DNA from: Sulfurospirillum deleyianum DSM 6946
GTDB taxonomy: Bacteria; Campylobacterota; Campylobacteria; Campylobacterales; Sulfurospirillaceae
DNA: 64,000 bases
Assembly: GCF_000024885.1 (NCBI RefSeq)
Contig: NC_013512.1
Coordinates: 682,001 to 746,000, forward strand
Reading direction: 5' to 3'
The notes under the pieces were generated by a model. It had not been told where the DNA came from, ran no database searches, and saw nothing but the letters and a program-made list of their open reading frames with translations. Numbering within the stretch: position 1 is the first letter of the stretch; every line of letters begins with the position of its first letter. Both the position numbers and the translations under genes were made by a program. Positions 60,501 through 64,000 of this stretch are shown piece by piece.

Positions 60501-61157
60501 TTACTTCTCTACAATACTATCCAAACGATACCCCACCTCTTTAATGGTTTTAATAGCCCCTTCAGGCAGTTTAGAGCGCAAGCGTTTCACGAGTGCTCGA
60601 ATGTTAAAAATAGTCGTCTCTTCACCTTGCCAAACGTATTCATCAATTTCAAAAAAAGGAACGGTTCGTGTCGTGTCTTTGATGAATAAATCAAGAAAGA
60701 GATACTCTTTTCTACCTAGAAAAATCTCCTCTTTTTGAGGGTTAAATAAGCGTTGGTTTTTGAAATCATAGACATATCCTTTCCATAACTCAACGGTGGA
60801 TGCCTCGATATGACAGAGTTTTTTGATTTTGTGTACTAGCTCATAAATAAAAAAAGGTTTTTTCAAGTAGTCATTACAGCCTATTTCATAAGAGGTTTGA
60901 ATCTTCTCCAAATCGTGATTGGAGCTGATGATAATGACAGGAACTTCTTTATTAAACAGACGAATAGACTCTAAAATGCTAATGCCATCGAGCGAGGGGA
61001 CATTGATGTCAATGATAAAACAGTGGTATCCTTTATTGAGCTCTTCAAGGGCTTGCTCTCCATCGTTAAAGACTCTCACATCATAACCGTGTTGGCTAAG
61101 GACATCTTTGATAACATCGCACAGCGAGGCGTTATCTTCAAGAAGTAAGATTTTCAT
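60501..61157 (-). CDS. OmpR-family response regulator
   Basis: 218 residues. Receiver domain (about 3-115) with LEDN, Asp in CFIIDINVPSLDG and Lys in LKKPFF, followed by a winged helix (about 130-215) with IFLGRKEYLFLDLFIKDTTRTVPFFEIDEYVW and IRALVKRLRSKLPEGAIKTI. Overlaps the kinase gene upstream by four bases. Its target is unknown. Confidence 0.88.
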   Translation of the reverse strand: MKILLLEDNASLCDVIKDVLSQHGYDVRVFNDGEQALEELNKGYHCFIIDINVPSLDGISILESIRLFNKEVPVIIISSNHDLEKIQTSYEIGCNDYLKKPFFIYELVHKIKKLCHIEASTVELWKGYVYDFKNQRLFNPQKEEIFLGRKEYLFLDLFIKDTTRTVPFFEIDEYVWQGEETTIFNIRALVKRLRSKLPEGAIKTIKEVGYRLDSIVEK

Positions 61158-63004
61158 GATACATTTCCTAGTGTAATCGTAAAACGAGCACCCTCTGGGG
61201 TGTTGTCCGCTTTGATTTTTCCGTTCATTTTATTTTCCAAGATAACTTTTGACATGTAAAGACCTATACCATGCCCATGCTCTTTGGTCGTGTAGTACGC
61301 ATCAAAAATATAAGGAAGTTTCTCCTCAGGAATGCCTCCTGCATTGTCGCTAATCTCAATAATGACATCGTGCGCATGGTTGTAAACGACAATAGAGATG
61401 CGTCCTCGTTTGATTTTTTTGGCTTCTCTTTGATGCATGATTTGGTCTTTAGCGTTATTGACAATGTTAAGAAGGGTTTGCATAAATTCGTTTTTATAAC
61501 CAAGTACCATTAAATTGGTGGCATGGCTAATGTCAATTTTTACGTCAATATAATTATATTTTATCGTATGCGAGATAATGCTCATCATGGTCTCAATCGC
61601 CTCATTGACATCAAAAACAATTTTCGTAGTTGAGGGCATAATAAAGGCTTGAAAACTGTTGATAGTATCGGTCATATAGCGTACTTGCACCATAATATCA
61701 TTAATGTATTTATCGTTTTTCTCATCAAAGGCACTGCCGACACTAAAGGCGTGTTTTTGCACCAAGGCGGTAATTTCAACGAGAGGATTTTTCCATTGAT
61801 GGGCAATAGAGGAGAATACCTCTCCAATTTCAGCGAGTTTGGATTGTTGGATAATAAACTGTTGATGTTTGTTTTTTTGAAGCTCGATTTCACGGTATTT
61901 TTTCTCGTCTTTAATACGCATATAAATGTTATGAATCAGCGCTAAAATCAGTAAAATGAGTAGGGGTAAAATGAGTAAAATGGCATCGACATACTTTTTA
62001 TGTTTGTCTAAAAAACGCACAGGCGTATTGACAAAGCGCAAGGACTGGTTGAGCAAAAAAGGCTCAAGGTTAAATTTGTTGATTTTTTCATGGTTAAAAA
62101 TATATTCGTGGTTTTCATCCGTCACAATTTTGTTAGGAGTGGAGGGATTGCGGAGTATCTCTTGTGCCATCTCTGCCGTGGTTTCTCCTAATTTATAGGT
62201 TAAAATAGACTTCCCACCCACAATACCTCTGGTGATAAAAAAAGAATCTGTGGCAAAAACAGGAATTTGAAAGAGATCAATCGTATAAGCGATTTTATAA
62301 TTTTTGTAAAACTGGTCGTAATTTCCACCGTAAAAAGGGATAAATAAAATGGCTTCATCGGGTACAAAAGTCGAAAATTTATCCCGCATCTCTTGCAGAC
62401 TTAAATCCCCAATATACTCAATCTTACACTTTAAATGCATCGCATCAAGCGTATTTTTAATGGAAATGTTGGTTTTATCTTCAGGATTTTTTTCATTTAA
62501 AATATAGAGTTTTTTAAGAGAGGGAATCATCGTCTGAATGATTTTGACATTATCCTCAATGGCTCTTTCTTTGAGGACTCCTGAAATTTTATTGGGAAGA
62601 CCTTGTTTCAGCGCATCTTCATAGGAAAAAAAGTCCATACTAGAAAATAAAATACGCTCGTTCACAAAAAAGTCATAGTAGTGTCGCAGTAAAAAAATAT
62701 AGGCGTGTTTATCCACAGGAATAATCAAATCATAACGGGTATGTTTGAGTTTGATCTCTAAGAGATTGCGAAGCGTGGTATAGTCATCCTTTGGAGTCGC
62801 CGCTTTGCCACTCATATAGATGACATCCGCCTCAATGTCTGACTTTGCTAAAACATCTTTGATACCTAAGATAATATCATTGCTCCATTTAAAATTTTTA
62901 GGATACGAGTCAATAATCAGCACACGTTTTTCTTCCTGCGCCATAAGGGTATGACTGAAAAATAAGAAGAAATAAAAAGCATAGAAAAAAGCGTTGTGTC
63001 GCAT
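61154..63004 (-). CDS. Sensor kinase with a periplasmic ABC-substrate-binding-like domain
   Basis: The ATG at 63004 has AAGG at good spacing; ATG codons at 63022 and 63031 are also in frame. About 616 residues. A signal or first helix (AFFYAFYFFLFFSHTLMA) is followed by a large periplasmic domain (about 25-330) starting KRVLIIDSYPKNFKWSNDI, like the TrpX/ABC_sub_bind family. A membrane helix lies at about 340-362. The H-box IAHQWKNPLVEI carries Asn where most window kinases have Gln, and the ATPase boxes are NNAKDQ, DNAGGI and GHGIGLYMS. The ligand may be a small organic compound; this is unknown. Confidence 0.85.
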   Translation of the reverse strand: MRHNAFFYAFYFFLFFSHTLMAQEEKRVLIIDSYPKNFKWSNDIILGIKDVLAKSDIEADVIYMSGKAATPKDDYTTLRNLLEIKLKHTRYDLIIPVDKHAYIFLLRHYYDFFVNERILFSSMDFFSYEDALKQGLPNKISGVLKERAIEDNVKIIQTMIPSLKKLYILNEKNPEDKTNISIKNTLDAMHLKCKIEYIGDLSLQEMRDKFSTFVPDEAILFIPFYGGNYDQFYKNYKIAYTIDLFQIPVFATDSFFITRGIVGGKSILTYKLGETTAEMAQEILRNPSTPNKIVTDENHEYIFNHEKINKFNLEPFLLNQSLRFVNTPVRFLDKHKKYVDAILLILPLLILLILALIHNIYMRIKDEKKYREIELQKNKHQQFIIQQSKLAEIGEVFSSIAHQWKNPLVEITALVQKHAFSVGSAFDEKNDKYINDIMVQVRYMTDTINSFQAFIMPSTTKIVFDVNEAIETMMSIISHTIKYNYIDVKIDISHATNLMVLGYKNEFMQTLLNIVNNAKDQIMHQREAKKIKRGRISIVVYNHAHDVIIEISDNAGGIPEEKLPYIFDAYYTTKEHGHGIGLYMSKVILENKMNGKIKADNTPEGARFTITLGNVS

Positions 63005-63143
63005 TAAAAACCTTAAAATCATAATAAACAATATAACGAAATTTTAGTGATTTTGGGTTAAATTTTTGTATAAAAATAACCCGATAAAGTAGATAAATTC
63101 TTTTTACATGTAACGATGCAGAGGAGGAATCCTCCGCATGATT

Positions 63144-64000
63144 TTATTGGGCACCTAGCATGTAGGCTGCACGTAAAAAGAGATCAACGCCTGTCACTAA
63201 ACAGCTTTCATCAAAGTCAAAAGATTGGTTATGATGTCCCGCTTCCAGTTTGGCTCCTATCATCATGTAACCGCTTTGTCCGCCTTGATTTTGCACCGCT
63301 TGCATAAAGTGAGCAAAGTCTTCACATGCGCCAAAATCGCACGTTTTTACAATGGAATCCTTGTCAATAAACGGTGAGGCAAGGGCTGCTTTTTCATACA
63401 CATCAGTGATAAAAGGAGAGCTATCGCCACCACTCGTACCACCCACATCTTTCACACTGTACCCTACGGAGTGAATTTTAGAAACACCCTCTAAAATATT
63501 CATGCATTTTGCTTTCATAAAATCATTCAGCTCTGTGGTCACACCTCTGGTTTCACATGCCATAAACGCATTGGGTGCAATAACATTGCGTCCTTCTCCC
63601 GCTTTTAGAACACCCACGTTAATGCGGGTAATGCCTTGACTGTGACGGGTAATGCCATGCATTAAAAGCGCTGCTTCAGCAGCGGCTAAAAGAGCGTTCG
63701 CTCCCTCTTCAGGTGCGCCTGCCGCATGAGCAGAGGTTCCATGAAAGGTGACGTCAAATTTTGAGGTGGCAAGAAAGTTATTGACCCCGCAAATAAGACC
63801 TCCACTTTTTTTAGACTGAAAGCCGATGTGTGCACCCAAAAGATAATCCACCCCTTTTAAAATTCCCGCTTTTTCCATAGCAACCGCACCTCTGGTTCCT
63901 TCTTCAGCCGTTTGGAAAATAAAACGAAACGTTCCTTTAAAATCCTCTTTATGCTCGCTAATGAGTTTAGCCAGTCCTAAGCCAATGGTAATGTGTCCAT
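63144..64000 (-). CDS. M20-family amidohydrolase, AbgA-like (start outside window)
   Basis: The frame runs from its stop at 63144 to the window edge without interruption, about 285 C-terminal residues. It includes GHITIGLGLAKLI, FIFQTAEEGTRGAVAMEKAGIL, the dimerisation domain NNFLATSKFDVTFHGTSAHAAGAPEEGANALLAAAEAALLMHGI, and a metal-binding GGTSGGDSSPF/CEDFAHFM region. This matches zinc-dependent N-acyl amino acid or p-aminobenzoyl-glutamate hydrolases. It cleaves amide bonds in the cytoplasm; the substrate is not certain. Confidence 0.85.
   Translation of the reverse strand, partial: GHITIGLGLAKLISEHKEDFKGTFRFIFQTAEEGTRGAVAMEKAGILKGVDYLLGAHIGFQSKKSGGLICGVNNFLATSKFDVTFHGTSAHAAGAPEEGANALLAAAEAALLMHGITRHSQGITRINVGVLKAGEGRNVIAPNAFMACETRGVTTELNDFMKAKCMNILEGVSKIHSVGYSVKDVGGTSGGDSSPFITDVYEKAALASPFIDKDSIVKTCDFGACEDFAHFMQAVQNQGGQSGYMMIGAKLEAGHHNQSFDFDESCLVTGVDLFLRAAYMLGAQ

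Larger units (their letters stand above)
236..63113. repeat. Dispersed palindrome TTACATGTAA, 27 exact copies
   Basis: Exact 10-mers start at 236, 2816, 5378, 10737, 11615, 13873, 15375, 19163, 21572, 24015, 25167, 25357, 25738, 25944, 28910, 30349, 32217, 32523, 35937, 40432, 45897, 47109, 48586, 48601, 50029, 60468 and 63104. Fifteen lie between genes and twelve inside genes. Most are flanked by further T on the left and A on the right. Only about ten other ACATGT hexamers were seen in the window, so the outer TT/AA is strongly preferred. A rough AT-rich background estimate is about 0.2 copies per 64 kb. The positions were found by eye, so a few more could exist. No copy lies at 35947-40431 (the integron-cassette region) or 50039-60467. 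Confidence 0.95.

Noticed and set aside
1-64000. CRISPR arrays, prophage, insertion-sequence transposases, rRNA
   Set aside because: No regularly spaced repeats, transposase or phage genes or rRNA sequence were seen in the window.

Overview
The window reads as a chromosome segment of a Sulfurospirillum-like member of the Campylobacterota. Base composition is AT-rich. The periplasmic nitrate reductase operon has the Campylobacterota order napAGHBFLD. A quinol-linked nrfHAIJ nitrite reductase cluster lies next to an octaheme mcc sulfite reductase cluster. Cytochrome c maturation uses fused CcsBA proteins. The sensor kinases carry the H-box form [IA]xHQW[RK][QN]PL. Genus is inferred from gene content and order, not from a database match.

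Layout. 0-6.2 kb: start of a DASS-type transporter, an orphan kinase with two periplasmic binding domains, a receptor-like Cache protein with no output domain, a truncated TpsB outer-membrane transporter, a Crp/Fnr regulator and tRNA-Gly(CCC). 6.2-21.2 kb (minus strand): the mcc sulfite respiration locus, with regulators mccRS, octaheme reductase mccA, foldase mccB, quinol dehydrogenase mccCD and heme ligase ccsA1. It is followed by a Sel1-repeat protein and an overlapping block of NosL-like proteins, a MacB/FtsX-type ABC transporter and a cysteine-rich membrane protein, proposed here to deliver copper to MccA. 21.6-28.9 kb: nrfH, nrfA, nrfI, nrfJ, a second Crp/Fnr regulator and a NarX-like sensor without a kinase. 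29-35.6 kb: lrgAB, a porin, tonB-exbD-exbB and a frameshifted TonB-dependent receptor. 35.7-40.1 kb: accessory DNA with a decayed toxin-antitoxin pair and two integron-type gene cassettes. 40.5-47.4 kb: nap operon. 47.5-50 kb: ychF, a MORN-repeat protein and a ferredoxin-thioredoxin-reductase/rhodanese fusion. 50-57.4 kb: a porin, a two-component system, a TorC-like monoheme cytochrome and a TorA-type molybdoenzyme. 57.5-60.5 kb: cytochrome c553 and the qcrABC bc1 complex. 60.5-64 kb: another two-component system and the end of an M20 amidohydrolase.

Together the genes describe anaerobic electron transport from the quinone pool to nitrate (Nap), nitrite (Nrf), sulfite (Mcc) and an N- or S-oxide (TorA-like), each branch with its own maturation factors or regulators, plus a bc1 complex and cytochrome c pool.

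The strongest unexplained signal is the palindrome TTACATGTAA. I count 27 exact copies, 15 between genes and 12 inside genes, where well under one is expected by chance. Copies are enriched between genes, are often extended into 18-22 bp perfect palindromes, and in genes are read only as Leu-His-Val or Thr-Cys. None occurs in the integron-cassette region. A second result is the pair of integron cassettes at 36.7-40.1 kb, recognised by a full attC hairpin and matching complementary core sites, with no integrase in the window.
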